This document shows positions 43,457 through 54,078 of a DNA stretch of 64,000 nucleotides, one piece after another. Each line of letters opens with the position of its first letter. The first letter of the stretch is position 1. The position numbers were made by a program, and so were the translations under genes. Under the pieces are notes generated by a model. The model was not told the DNA's origin. It saw only the letters and a list, made by a program, of their open reading frames with translations, and did no database searches. The DNA comes from Gyromitra esculenta. Taxonomy: Eukaryota; Ascomycota; Pezizomycetes; Pezizales; Discinaceae. Location of the stretch: the NCBI GenBank assembly GCA_038503075.1, contig JBCAML010000001.1, positions 2,914,001-2,978,000 on the forward strand, written 5' to 3'.

Positions 43457-44924
43457 ATGACCTTCAACCCTCGCCAGAGCAACATGTTCCGCTCCTCTCA
43501 AAACCAGAAAACTCCCGGTCCCCCCACCGGGGGCAAACGCCAGCAACAGCAAAGCAATCAGCACTACGAGAACTACCTCCTCATTGACGACAATGAGATT
43601 GTCAGCTGCATATCCGAACTCGGTATTCCCTTCCAACTTGACGACCTCAAAAAGCCCACCCCGCAAAAAATCCAGCTCGTTTTCGAAATGTTCGCAGACC
43701 TCCTCATGGGCATCCGCAAGGACACCGTAGAACCAATCTTGCGCTCCGCCACCGACCAGCTCGAGTACCCAGAAACCCAACAGGACGCACGAACCCTCAT
43801 GGCGTTCTACGTCTCGCTACGAACACTCATGTTCGAGTGCGGAATCGACGACTTTACCATCAATGATTTAGCGAAACCTGACGGTCAACGACTCACCCGC
43901 ATTCTTTCGTACGTAATTAATTTCACTCGATTCCGCGAGGAGCGCGCCGGAATCATCGATGAACACTTCCAGAAGGCCGAGAAGGCGAAGGAGAAGATCG
44001 AGCAGCTGTACTTTGAGAACGAGGAGCTAGTGGCTCGTGTACAGGCGCTCAAGCAACAGCGGGCGAAGGAGGAACCGATGATCCGTAGAGCGAAGGAGGT
44101 GCAGAAGATGCTTTCGGAGGAACTGTACGGATTCTCGAAACGCGAGAAGGCTCTCACGGGCGAGTGGAACAAACTTAAGCAAGAGAAGGAGGCGTATGTC
44201 AAGACGCTTGAAGAGCGACAGTTCTTCATCACAAAGACATTGCAGGATGCGGATAAGATTAGACCATATATTGTGGATTCTCCGGATAAGCTGCAACAGA
44301 TCATTACGGATATGGGAACGTCTCTATCACAGGAGAAGGCTATTGTTGATAGTGTGGAGAGGAAGAATCGCGCATTACAGACCTCAGCAGACTCTTTCGC
44401 TATCGTTGAGCAGGATGTGATTAGCGCTATCAAAGTCATGGAAGAGTGCGAGGCAGAGCTTGTGAAAGAGGAGGAAAGTACCCGGAAGGCGGCAAGACAT
44501 CATGAAATCCTTACACAGCGACAAACCGATGTCCGAGAAGTTGAGAGGAATGAGCAGGTTTGTTTGCCCTCCCCTTTTTCGCTTTCATTTAATCCTTACT
44601 AACACCCCTTCACAGCGTCTCCAACGCCAACTTCAAAACGCAACCGAGAAAATACTCCGTGCCCGCGAAACCGGCGAATCGAAATCCTCATCCGCGCAAA
44701 AGAAGATGCGTGAACTAAAAGAAGCATATAAAGCGCTCTCAAAAGAGCGCGCAGAGCGCGATAAGGACATGGAGAAGAAGAAGATCCGTATTGAGCGGAT
44801 CGAGAAGGAGATGGCAGACATGAAGGAGAAGGTTGAGGAGGAAGTAGCTGCTGCACATGCTGAATTCACAGAGATGAAGAGCCATATTGAGCTTTATATT
44901 AGCGAGATGGAGCAATGCATTTGA
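43457..44924 (+). CDS. NUF2: kinetochore protein Nuf2 (Ndc80 complex)
   Basis: Two exons (43457-44557, 44616-44924; 58-bp intron) encode 469 residues, the usual Nuf2 length. A short tail rich in Q, S and P leads into the calponin-homology-like domain (residues about 40-165): LLIDDNEIVSCISELGIPFQ, then KKPTPQKIQLVFEMFADLLM, and FTINDLAKPDGQRLTRILSY near its end. The rest is almost continuous coiled coil, which pairs with Ndc80 and reaches the Spc24/Spc25 end. The intron falls in the coiled coil (EQ-RLQ). The complex attaches kinetochores to spindle microtubules. An alternative start at the second methionine (nine codons later) is possible. Confidence 0.93.
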
Positions 44925-45530
44925 GGGGGCTGGAAGTAGATAGAGGACTCTTTTTCTTTTTTCCCTGTTGGGGAGGGCTTCATAGGGGCGGTGTTTGTTT
45001 AGGGAGTCTAGATGTCGTTTGGGGTTGCGGTTCTTTTTCCTAATGACCTGGGGTGTGTTATGGCGTATTTTTATATATAGTTATTTGTTTTTATTCTTAA
45101 TTGTGGATTTTGCTTATGTGTAAACGACTTTTTTACCCATTCAATTTTTTATGATATTTGATCCTTATAACGGATGGGATTTAGGACTGGCTAGTTGGTT
45201 GTCCGTGTTCAATTACTGTTGATATCTATTAGATCTCACTAGAGAGGGTTTGATCTCGACAACCGTGCACTTTCTGCTTTGTGGTGTCTGCAACTGGGAC
45301 TTTGGAGTAGGTAGAATGCGGGTTTTGGATTTTGCATCTTTGGTATTTGGTCATTTCATATCACTCGAATGTACTCCCTCCCGGTTATGTTGGAGATAAT
45401 GGATATATATTTGTATCTGCGAAAAGCAGTAGCGAAGAGAAGAGAAAAGAAAACTATAGAAGGTCCTAAAGGCCCGTATATATACTCCCAGATAGAGTGA
45501 CTTCGCCAGTAGTTGGAGGTACCGCTATCA
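44925..45530. other. intergenic, 3' flank of NUF2
   Basis: AT-rich sequence without a gene or a clear repeat. The TTTTTATATATAG and similar tracts near 45070 are likely 3' UTR. The repeat-rich island begins at its right end. Confidence 0.5.
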
Positions 45531-45609
45531 CCTTTTTTTTGTTAAATCATTGTATCATTGTTTCAACTAGCTACAAGAATGTCACATGCAACCGAAGTTA
45601 TAATATAAG
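45531..45609 (-). mobile_element. retroposon 3' fragment, same family as 29813-30361
   Basis: From a run of eight T (45531-45538), this copy matches the poly(A)-proximal end of the element at 29813 over about 65 bases: GTTAAATCATTGT, TCATTGTTT, TACAAGAAT, TCACATGCAACCGAAGTTAT. It ends where the MITE at 45613 begins, so it is either 5'-truncated or was cut by that insertion. No target duplication could be confirmed for this copy. Confidence 0.7.
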
Positions 45610-45612
45610 GTA

Positions 45613-45863
45613 CCGTAGTATTTCGCGGTTAGGCCTCGAGACCTAATGTAAAGTGGAGAGAGAAAAGTCCGCATGAAAGATGTTTCGGATGGCTTCATCT
45701 GAGCCTTTGATTGGTATAGCTGACTCAACTCAGGCGCAACCCTAAAATCAGAGGACATTGGCTCTCGCTATTGGCCAAACACCAAGAATCTAAGACTTTT
45801 CATGCAGACTTTTCCCTCTCCACTTTACATTAGGCCTCGAGACCTAACCGCGAAATACTACGG
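45613..45863. mobile_element. MITE with about 68-bp inverted repeats, TA target duplication
   Basis: 251 bp flanked by TA. The two ends are near-perfect inverted copies starting CCGTAGTATTTCGCGG, through CCTAATGTAAAGTGGAGAG and AAAAGTC[C/T]GCATGAAA, with only four or five mismatches in 68 bases. The interior (about 115 bp, GATGGCTTCATCTGAGCC and on) has no frame. High identity of the arms suggests a fairly recent insertion. It directly follows the retroposon fragment. CCGTA start and TA duplication match the element at 35436. Confidence 0.9.
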
Positions 45864-45907
45864 TAGATAATCTTGCTGTGGGTGTTTCGCATTTATCTAA
45901 TCAGATT

Positions 45908-45937
45908 CTCGTCACTTATCCCTACACCCGTACATAG
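45908..45937. repeat. remnant end of the family-B TIR element
   Basis: CTCGTCACTTATCCCTACACCCGTAC resembles the outer end of the family-B elements at 47550 and 48259 and is directly followed by the family-A element at 45940. The same end, in reverse (GGGTGTAGGGGTAAATGACGAG), occurs at about 48028-48050. The other half of the element is not seen, so it is a fragment. Confidence 0.5.
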
Positions 45938-45939
45938 TA

Positions 45940-46066
45940 CTCGTGAACCAGGGTACGAACCTGAAAACATGGGTGGTGAATTTGTATGGCAAAATATCCG
46001 TGCACCACTCCGTCGCGTACAAAGCCACACACCCCATGTTTTCAGGCTCATACTCTGGTTCACGAG
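45940..46066. mobile_element. family-A MITE, copy 1
   Basis: 127 bp flanked by TA. Ends: CTCGTGAACCAGGGTACGAACCTGAAAACATGGG and its inverted partner with a few mismatches. The second half contains CGTACAAAGCCACACACCCC, shared with copies 2 and 3. The whole element is almost one palindrome and would fold into a long hairpin. It abuts a family-B remnant on its left. Confidence 0.88.
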
Positions 46067-46416
46067 TACATGGGATATGGTTCTTCGTTCAGGGCATACG
46101 ATCTCCGCCTGGGCGACGAGGCTTGATTTAGTGAGACATATCACTACATAATGGATTGCTGGGGGTCGTCTCCAGTGGTTTATTGCCACTGCGGCTGCAG
46201 TTCGAGATTGTAAAGTGGCCATCTATTGACCCCAACAGTATTTGCTGTCACTTGGTGAGCAACTGTAGATGTGCAGAGAAATCCTACTGAGAGTCACACA
46301 ATATCACTCGATAAATTTATGGGGGTTGCGGGCGATGGGAATCGAGAATTGGTTGAAAATGCACAGAAGAGGGGAGTACGGTAAATAAACCCTCCTGATA
46401 TAACTTCTCTAAATAC

Positions 46417-46507
46417 TGGGGAGCAGTAGACTGGCCGGGCCTAGAATGCCTTTGATTTATCATCAACTTCACGTGGCTTTGAACTCTCCGGGATTTAGTT
46501 CGCCCAC
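46417..46507. repeat. dispersed repeat, copy 2
   Basis: Matches 6596-6710 in ordered blocks: ACTGGGGAG, TAGACTGG, AATGCCTTTGATTTA and TTAGTTCGCCC. This copy is shorter between the third and fourth blocks. It ends where the hAT-like element begins. Confidence 0.5.
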
Positions 46508-46519
46508 CTAGGTTGCGAG

Positions 46520-46859
46520 TAGGGATGCGACCAGTAAGTTTACATAGTTTACCATACTGTATCGTACCTGTAAATTACGGTATATTACAATAATACGGTA
46601 TGGAGCTAAAAGTGAGCACACCCTCTTTGATTTAAACACCTAACTAAGCCTGAGCCCTATATGCCAATACCCCTTCTGACAGGCCTATCGTGATGATGTT
46701 CATGATGTGAGGTCAGTGTAGTTACTGTGTCACCTGGCCGGTGCTAGATTTTACTGAGCCTAGTAGCAAATGAACTTTACAATACGTAATTTGCGGTATT
46801 TAAGCTAATACGGTACCGTACGGTAAATTTACATATTTTACCGTATTTTTGCATACCTA
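46520..46859. mobile_element. hAT-like MITE with 8-bp target duplication
   Basis: 340 bp with inverted ends TAGGGATGCGACCAG and TAGGTATGCAAAAATAC. The flanking octamers GTTGCGAG (46512-46519) and GTTGCAAG (46860-46867) differ at one base, as expected for an 8-bp duplication. Inside the ends, both arms carry repeats of TACGGTA/TTTACCGTA and ACATA[G/T]TTTACC. No reading frame. The TAGGGATG start and 8-bp duplication point to the hAT superfamily. Confidence 0.78.
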
Positions 46860-47419
46860 GTTGCAAGGGGTCGAATCTCAGGCCGCTGACGCGGCTTTTG
46901 AGTCCTCCCTCCTCGCTTTGTAGGCAGGTTTACTTTTCAGTAAAAATACTCTGTTGCTAATCAATGAATCTTATGCATATATATTTTACCATGTCTTCGA
47001 TATTCTCTACCCAGCTTAATGATTGCCGATGCTTTAGTACTTTGGGTTAGGGTTCGCTTACTCATTGATGCTAACTATAAAGGGTAACGAAAGCAACGTT
47101 CTACACGTAACCCTCTGTCTCCAACATTCAAGGCATTTATATTCACGATAGATCACTTGCATGACATCACGAGCCGGTTTAGATTTTGGTCAAGTGTTGG
47201 GTATTCGCACGGAATGTCTAGAATACTTCCTATGGGATAGACACGAACTTAAGTCAGGTAGGTTGATGTAACTTCCATTTTAACAACACACTGGCGGAAG
47301 CTGACGATAACATCTATAATGTGTAATCGTGAGATACGTACGGCCTAGCTTTACTCGAACTAAACTAAATATGGTACTGAACGTGGCTAAAAAATGGTCT
47401 AAGCCACATAATTTAACTA

Positions 47420-47547
47420 CTTGTTAGCAGGCATACGAACCAGAAAACATGGGGGTGTGGCTTTGTATGCTACGGAATCTGTGCCTAATGCCGCAGCGTA
47501 CAAAGCCACACTCCCCATGTTTTCTGGTTCGTATGCCTGCTAACAAG
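47420..47547. mobile_element. family-A MITE, copy 2
   Basis: 128 bp flanked by TA. Ends CTTGTTAGCAGGCATACGAACC and its perfect inverted partner; the arms pair for about 55 bases. The middle keeps CATGGGGGTGTGGCTTTGTA and the CCACACTCCCC partner. Its outer 12 bases differ from copies 1 and 3, while the inner part agrees. A family-B element begins at the shared TA on its right. Confidence 0.9.
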
Positions 47548-47549
47548 TA

Positions 47550-47794
47550 CTACGGGGTGGAGGAAAGTCTGTCACCAAGTGGCGGTGCTAGTGGCGGTTC
47601 TTCTCTTAATGCTTAATATCCTGGTGCTCTTCTCTCACTAAATAGCTTTTCAATCACTCTATCTCGGAAGCATCTCTACTTTCCGTAAGCTTGCTGCAAA
47701 ATTTTAAAGGTTTCCCGGTCTTGAGTTAGTTGACGGTTGAGTTTGGCACTACCAGCACCGCCACCTGGTGACAGACTTACCCCTACACCCCAAG
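47550..47794. mobile_element. family-B TIR element, copy 1
   Basis: 245 bp flanked by TA; its left TA is the right TA of the family-A copy at 47420. Inverted ends carry AGTCTGTCACCA[A/G]GTGGCGGTGCT plus a GGGGTG outer part, about 43 bases with several mismatches. The interior is T-rich and non-coding. Confidence 0.8.
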
Positions 47795-48258
47795 TACAGT
47801 ACCGGAAAGTGGGGTGTTTTTGGTACCGCATTGTTAGAAAGTGTAGGAATAAATTATGATGACTACTAGTATGTACCGTATTACCTTTGGGGACTCTGTA
47901 GCACTACCGATTTACTCCCGCATTCATGCCAATTTCACACCCCTTCCCGGCGCTGTACCCATAACTTAATTCTTTACGTAAGCCACGAGGCAAGTTGGGT
48001 CATATTTCACGAGTGCTACGGGTGTAGGGGTAAATGACGAGAACCGTGGTACAGAAGCTACATGTACTTTCGATAACACGGAACACAAACCGCATTCCTA
48101 GCCCGATCATGAAAATAGCAATAAATGTTCAAATTAAGTTATATTCTAAATACTATGTCAAATAGAAATTGATAACCGTACTGATGTTGAGGAGATATGA
48201 TTGTTGAAAGGTCGGAGAAGATACGCCACAGTTCGTCATATTTACTACATCCGTGGTA
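47795..48258. other. spacer inside the TIR-element island
   Basis: No gene. Contains one more family-B-like end (48024-48050) and several GGTAC/GTACC motifs. TA-rich elsewhere. Confidence 0.45.
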
Positions 48259-48500
48259 CTAAGGTCGCAGGGGTAAGTCTAGTGACAGGTGGCGGTGCGG
48301 CCCTTTTCTCATGGAACGTGAGCGCGTTTGAATTTCATACTTTTATCAACCAACTTGGCTCAATATTCAGTACATAGGATTCTCCATTCTTCACCGTTTT
48401 TATCAGGCTTCTCTGAGGGCTGTGGGGTGGGAACAAAAATTGGTTTCTCTTGCTTGCACCGCCACCTGTCATCAGACTTATCCCTGTGACCGTAATATGG
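48259..48500. mobile_element. family-B TIR element, copy 2
   Basis: 242 bp between TA dinucleotides. Left end has GGGGTAAGTCTAGTGACAGG then TGGCGGTGC; right end is the inverted GCACCGCCACCTGTCATCAG, ACTTATCCC. Its right TA is shared with the family-A copy at 48503, mirroring the A-B junction at 47548. Interior is non-coding. Confidence 0.8.
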
Positions 48501-48502
48501 TA

Positions 48503-48629
48503 CTCGTGATCCAGAGTAAGAACCTGAAAACATTGGTGGTGAATTTGTGTAGCGAAATATCCGTGTACCACTCCATAGCATACAAAGCCACACACCCCAT
48601 GTTTTCAGGTTCATACCCTGGATCACGAG
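48503..48629. mobile_element. family-A MITE, copy 3
   Basis: 127 bp flanked by TA. Ends CTCGTGATCCAGAGTAAGAACC and GGTTCATACCCTGGATCACG. Very close to copy 1, including AATATCCGTG and CAAAGCCACACACCCC in the interior. Almost the whole length can fold into one hairpin. Confidence 0.9.
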
Positions 48630-48972
48630 TACACCCAACTAAGGTTGATAATGAAACCTATCAAGAGTGTACGATAGCAAGAGTCTTCTAATCGAATAAT
48701 AGAGGTTGCTAATTGTCTGCAGTATTCATGAGAGTTAAACGTGTAGACGCATACCTGTATATATACATGTACAAGATCTTCAGCACGCTATATTAGTCCA
48801 GCTGACGAATCATGTCACGTGTTTAAAGACACGGAAGCATCTATTTCAACAAAACCCTAACCCTAAACTAAAAATCTGGTATGAGATTCGGTAACGCAGA
48901 CATAGTAGGGTTATGCATATGGCATTTTAGTTCACTCAGTTGTAGTCAAAGCTTAGATTCGAATGCCCGATA

Positions 48973-49130
48973 CAGCGTACGACAAAAACGATCGAGAAAC
49001 GCGAGACTTGGGATTCGGGGCTGTTAACTTATTAGCTCCCCAGAGTTTTTGAGGAAGATTCTAGCAGTTGGATTGGCCACAGAGCCCTATCAGCAGGCCC
49101 TGGTTTCTCGATCTTTTTTGCCGTACGCTG
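48973..49130. mobile_element. MITE with CAGCGTACG ends, TA target duplication
   Basis: 158 bp flanked by TA. Inverted ends CAGCGTACG[A/G]CAAAAA and GATCGAGAAAC, 27 bases with two mismatches. The interior (GGGATTCGGGGCTGTTAAC to CAGCAGGCCCTGG) has no frame. A CAG start with TA duplication fits a Fot1/pogo-type non-autonomous element. It is a single copy in this window. Confidence 0.82.
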
Positions 49131-49132
49131 TA

Positions 49133-50683
49133 CAATTAACAACGGGGATCTGAATCTTAGGCGAGATTTTTTACTTGGGATTGAGCGATCAAAACGATAT
49201 TATGCATAGTGAGCTTATTTTTTTTCTGAGCCCTTCATTTTCCCGGCTGCATCGAGCCCTCTAGAGGGGAAACTTCGGGTTTGGGTTTCGAGATTGGGTG
49301 TTGAGTATATGGCTTCCGAGGGGGTAGTTTTTTTTATAGATACATGCAGTGGTGAGTGTGATCCGTGCCAAGCTTCTGCAACTACCGGGTTTATCTCGGG
49401 AATATGGTGGACCGAGGCCCGATAATCCCCGACGGCAGCTTCTAACGTTGGTCAAGGTGTGGAACATTCTTCAATCGTTTATCCTTTTATCCATGAGCCT
49501 CAGGGTTTATGATATCATTGACGCGGGTCTTTCGTTGGATATCAGAGCCGCCAGGTTCAGATACATATAAGCGGAAACAGCCTTATTTTAAAAATGCGAG
49601 AACAACGAGAGCATGCGGTCTAATATCTCACAAATTTGAATGACGGAAAGCTTGGGTTTGCTTGATAAAAAGAAGGCCTCTTCGCTCGGGAGCCTTTGGC
49701 CGATTGCTAAACAACGCGATGACGGTGACAACAACGCCATGTAATCAGACAAGTGGTTGGTTTATCGTCGTGGTGGGGTTTCCGGGTTTCCGCCGGCCGG
49801 CGGGGATGCCGAGGAGTTGAGGCATAGGCAAGAGCTGGGGAAACTGAGGGGGAAGTTTTGTGGAAACACTTCAGTGCCCCCCATGCTACAGTAGAGAAGC
49901 TGTCGATAATGGATAAAATAATACGAGATTAGGTACCAGTACATCCTAAGCTATCGTGACTACATGGCTGCTTGGCCAGTGAGCCCCATATGCAAGAGAG
50001 CAGCCAGCTCCATTTAAATCTCTGATAACGGTGCATCTCGCGATTCTCCGATCAGTCCCTGTCGGCTCGGAACCAGCCAGCAGCTATCCCATAAAAAAGC
50101 ACATGTAGGTAAGGGTGCTGGTTACATACTGTATCGCAGAGGCGTTCTTGGGATTCCTTATCCCGGGCGAAGTCTAATCGGGTGTTGCGGCAACCGTAGG
50201 AACGGCTCTGCCAGGACCCGGCCGCATGTGGCTGCTGTGTTTGGTAGTTTGCCGTGGGTGAAGCCCTTGATTTTGAGAAATTCCCCGGAGATCTATTGTT
50301 CCTTCCCTAGGTACACTGCATACCTCTACACCCCCACACCCTCGCCCCTACGTGCCATTCGGCCCCTCGCTGCTCCCACTGTTTCGTTGAATTCGTCCCT
50401 CCCTTCATCCAGCTGTGACTATCCCGGAACCCCGCCTCCAGGAACCCCGAAGGCTCCTCCCTTCCAAACTGGGCTGCTGCCAAAGCAAAAAAGAAAATAA
50501 TAATAGTTAAAAGGGAGAAACAAGCGGATATCCCGGTAAAGCTGACAGACAAACTGAATCATCGACAACTAGGAAAACAGCCGGTGAAGAAACGTGGGAC
50601 GAAAGAGCAGAGAGGAATACGAAACGGGACAGGAACGCATAGATAGCTGACTAGGCCAATTCTCTACCAACCCATCGGCAATA
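49133..50683. other. intergenic, promoter side of the HAL-type kinase gene
   Basis: No gene is supported; open frames of 70-90 codons at 49349-49570 and 50228-50500 show no known motifs. The right 400 bases are C-rich and are probably the kinase 5' leader. A short G-rich palindromic tract (CCGCCGGCCGGCGG) lies near 49790. Confidence 0.45.
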
Positions 50684-53180
50684 ATGGCATCCCAAGGCTA
50701 TACTAATGAGGAGCTATCGAAGGAGGAAAAATACAAGGCTTTATCGTCGACGTCGTCCTTGTACTCAGCTACTTCTTCCTCTGGTCAGTTTCGGGAGAAC
50801 GTTGATCAGCTCCCAACTTTCTCTATTCCAGAAGGCTTTGGTTCTCCATCAGCATCATCAACAGCAGCAGGGGCAGCAGGTGTTCCGCCAGATATCGACG
50901 GTCTTATCGACGGCGTTGAAGCAGCTTCTTTGCAGCAGCGGAGATTGAGCCTCTTTGACTATCAACCTTTCTCGTTACCCCCTTCTCGTGTATGTTTCCC
51001 CTACAGATAGCTCCCGAATTACTCAACCATCATAATCTTCATCGTGAGCTTTAAAGACTTGTTTGCCTAGACCCCCCTTTATTAGTCATTTTTAGCCTTG
51101 AGGTTCTATGCTAATGTGCCTTTAAATATTAGGTCCCTTCTAGTGAATACACGGCTTCAGCTACTTCTCCCCGTCCTGGCCCAGCCGATCCAAATATCAC
51201 TTCAGCCTCCCCAGGCAAACCGATGCATTCTCCACCTCTCACTCCTGCTTCTACCCATGACAGACCTTTGTTTCGGCACACCCGCTCGGAAGAGGTCCGC
51301 AATTCTGGAATGCAGACCACAGACCCCACCAAACTAGCACCTGGTGACCCTACATTAATGACCCCGCAAACATCTCCACCACGGGCAAGCTCTGCTACAA
51401 CAAGTTCGGTCTCGAGGCACCCCGTAGAGCAACGTCCGCACTCATCCGGATCTTCTCAACCTTCATATTTTTCTGGTTTCCCTGGAACTTCATCTGAACA
51501 CCCCATTTTTACAATCGGACCTTCGGATGGCTCGGAACCGCCCTCCCATGAAGATAGTCCAACCGGAACACCTACTGGAAGTGGGGCGCAAACACCAACA
51601 GCGCGGTTTCCACCATCGAGGCCATTTACACCAGTTGGAGAGCATGATGATCCATATGCCCGAAGCCGGAGACCTCCAGCAATAAAAAAGAAGCCCGAAG
51701 AAATCGAGCCCCGATTCATTTTCGGGAAGGGTGCTCGTCATGGTAATGGTTCAAGCTCTAACTTATCGATCGTGGGCGATGGGTCATCGAGCGGACTTAA
51801 ACCAGAAAAAAAGCATCACTCTCACTTCTCACTCCACTCTCTTGGAAGGCACCACGGGGATGAGAGTAGCTCTACCCTCGCCTTGGGGAGTAAGCAGGGC
51901 TCAATGGGCGAGTTGAAGCGATTTTTCAAGGCATCCCAGAAACGATCTCGTTCTCCGGGTGCTAGTTCTATTAAAAGCTCCAAATCCTCAACATCGCATT
52001 CGAGCGCACCCTTCTCGGACGACCATGGGCTTAATAAAAAATATGGACGGTTTGGAAAGGTTCTCGGGTCGGGGGCGGGGGGTTCGGTGAGGTTGATGAA
52101 AAGATCTAGTGACGGGGTTACATTTGCGGTGAAGGAGTTCCGTCCAAGGCATTCATACGAAAGCGAGAGGGAGTACGCAAAGAAGGTGACGGCAGAGTTT
52201 TGTATCGGTTCGACTCTTCATCATGGCAATATCATTGAGACGTTAGATATCGTCCACGAGAAAGGGAAATGGTATGAAGTGATGGAATACTGCCCATATG
52301 ATTTGTTTGCAACAGTCATGACCGGGAAGATGTCCAGGGAGGAGGTTGCATGTTGCTTTATGCAGATTTTTAGTGGGGTTACCTACCTTCATCAGATGGG
52401 GCTGGCGCATAGGGATCTGAAACTGGATAACGTGGTGATGAATGAGCACGGTATCTTGAAAATCATAGATTTTGGAAGTGCTAGTGTTTTCCGCTATCCA
52501 TTCGAAAATGATATCGTCGAGGCTTGTGGTAAGCATTATTGGATCATTTCACTTACTGTGAGGCTTGCTGACTGTTTTTTGCAGGCATTGTTGGTTCAGA
52601 TCCGTATCTCGCGCCTGAAGTATGTGGTGAATTGAAGTACGATCCGCAACCAGCAGATGTCTGGTCACTTGCAATCATATTTTGCTGCATGACACTTCGA
52701 CGATTCCCCTGGAAAGCTCCTCGTCAATCAGACAATTCTTTCAAGCTCTTTTCTGCACCTCCGGACCCTCCCCAGAATACCACATCGTCTTCACCTCCGT
52801 TGCCCACATCTAAGAGTCACCAGAATCGGACGGCCGCGGCGGCTACCGCAGATCGTGCTGCAGCCAAAGAGATCGAAGGCTCACTCAATAACCCTGCGCC
52901 GTCTACTGTTCAAGGTTCAGGCGGCCCGCAAATCAAGGGCCCATATCGTCTGTTGAGACTGTTGCCTAGAGAGTCTAGGCATATTATTGGGAGGATGTTG
53001 GAATTAGATCCTAAGAAACGGGCAACACTCGAGGAGATCTGGTATGATGAGTGGATTGGAGGTCTTCAATATTGTACGCAGGAGGTGGGTGGGAATGTTG
53101 TTAAAGCTCCTGGCCATACTCATGTCCTAGAGGGAACATCAGGCGGGAGCAATGTGAGTACAAGGAAGAGTACGAAATAA
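50684..53180 (+). CDS. HAL/SAT4-type serine/threonine protein kinase
   Basis: Three exons (50684-50989, 51133-52528, 52585-53180; introns 143 and 56 bp) encode 765 residues. The first 400 residues are S/P/T-rich, disordered and full of potential phosphosites. The kinase domain (about 405-720) has [19 protein letters not shown] (catalytic lysine), [10 protein letters not shown] at about 528, DFGSA at about 547 and, across the last intron, [30 protein letters not shown] and PYDLF segments match the yeast Hal4/Sat4 and related nutrient/ion kinases that stabilise plasma-membrane transporters. A low-complexity insert (about 610-660) splits the C-lobe. Role in cation homeostasis or transporter control is family knowledge; partners are unknown. 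Confidence 0.88.
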
Positions 53181-54078
53181 GGAAGGGCAAAGATAAGGGG
53201 CGGGAGCGATGACAGAAAGTCAGTTGATTATGATGGTGGTAATGCATGGGCTGGAGGCTGTTGATTAATTGGAAGAACTCAAGTGTTTATAATGGACAAG
53301 GGAAGAAAACTCGGATAATCCCTTTCCATTAATTTCTCAGAGATTTCTTCTGTTTCACATCAGCTTTGCCCTTCCAACCTCTTATTCGAAAGTTTGTTAT
53401 ACACTTCTTTCTTATGCATACTACGGGTAATTGGGCATAAGGTTGGTGATGGTCATTGTGTTTTTTCTTCTCTATTTCATAGACCGGGTTGGCATTTGTT
53501 TCGTTTTCGGTTATGAAGTCTGTTTTGCGGGCTCTTTGACCCCGGAATGGATGATTTTCCTGGATCTTATCCAACTATATTATATTATGCCAGTATCTGG
53601 GTTGGGGTCCTTTTTATTTTTTCGGGTTATTTTTATTCTTGCTTTTTATTCTGCATACTTTGAGGATTGAATTATCTCTGGAGCGCTTGGTTTATTTTTA
53701 TGGTATTTTATTTTCCCGGAGATTTCTTTATTTTTATTTTTATTTTTATTTTCCATTTCATTGGCTTTTCTTTATTGGGCATGTTTATATATATTGTAGT
53801 AACTACTATTTGTATCTCATCTTTTGATTCCTGTTGATTCGCTTTGGGGGTATATGATCAATTTGTACAAAATATTAGAATGGGAATGTCAGTTAGTAAA
53901 CTTCTTGGATTACTAAAAGGTGGCAGTTGTTATTGGTATATACATGTGTTTCGTATATATAGATGCCGCACAATCGCCGTAAAATTACTCTATTCGAGGA
54001 TCCGTGACTGGTACTGTGCATCAAATAAAAATTGGATATTGTACATATGTGGGGCGACGGCGAAGATTAGAATAGGGA
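53181..54078. other. intergenic between convergent genes
   Basis: No gene. The stretch has T-rich tracts, including five tandem TTTTTAT units at 53730-53755, and is the 3' flank of both the kinase and the mitochondrial ribosomal protein gene. Confidence 0.5.

Noticed and set aside
42966..43460. 164-codon frame just before NUF2
   Set aside because: Several overlapping frames on both strands, no motif, and it occupies the promoter and leader of NUF2.
48866..48880. Telomere-like CCCTAACCCTAAA motif
   Set aside because: Only two units; too short for an interstitial telomere. A similar short GGTTAGGGTTAGG near 58180 was also discounted.
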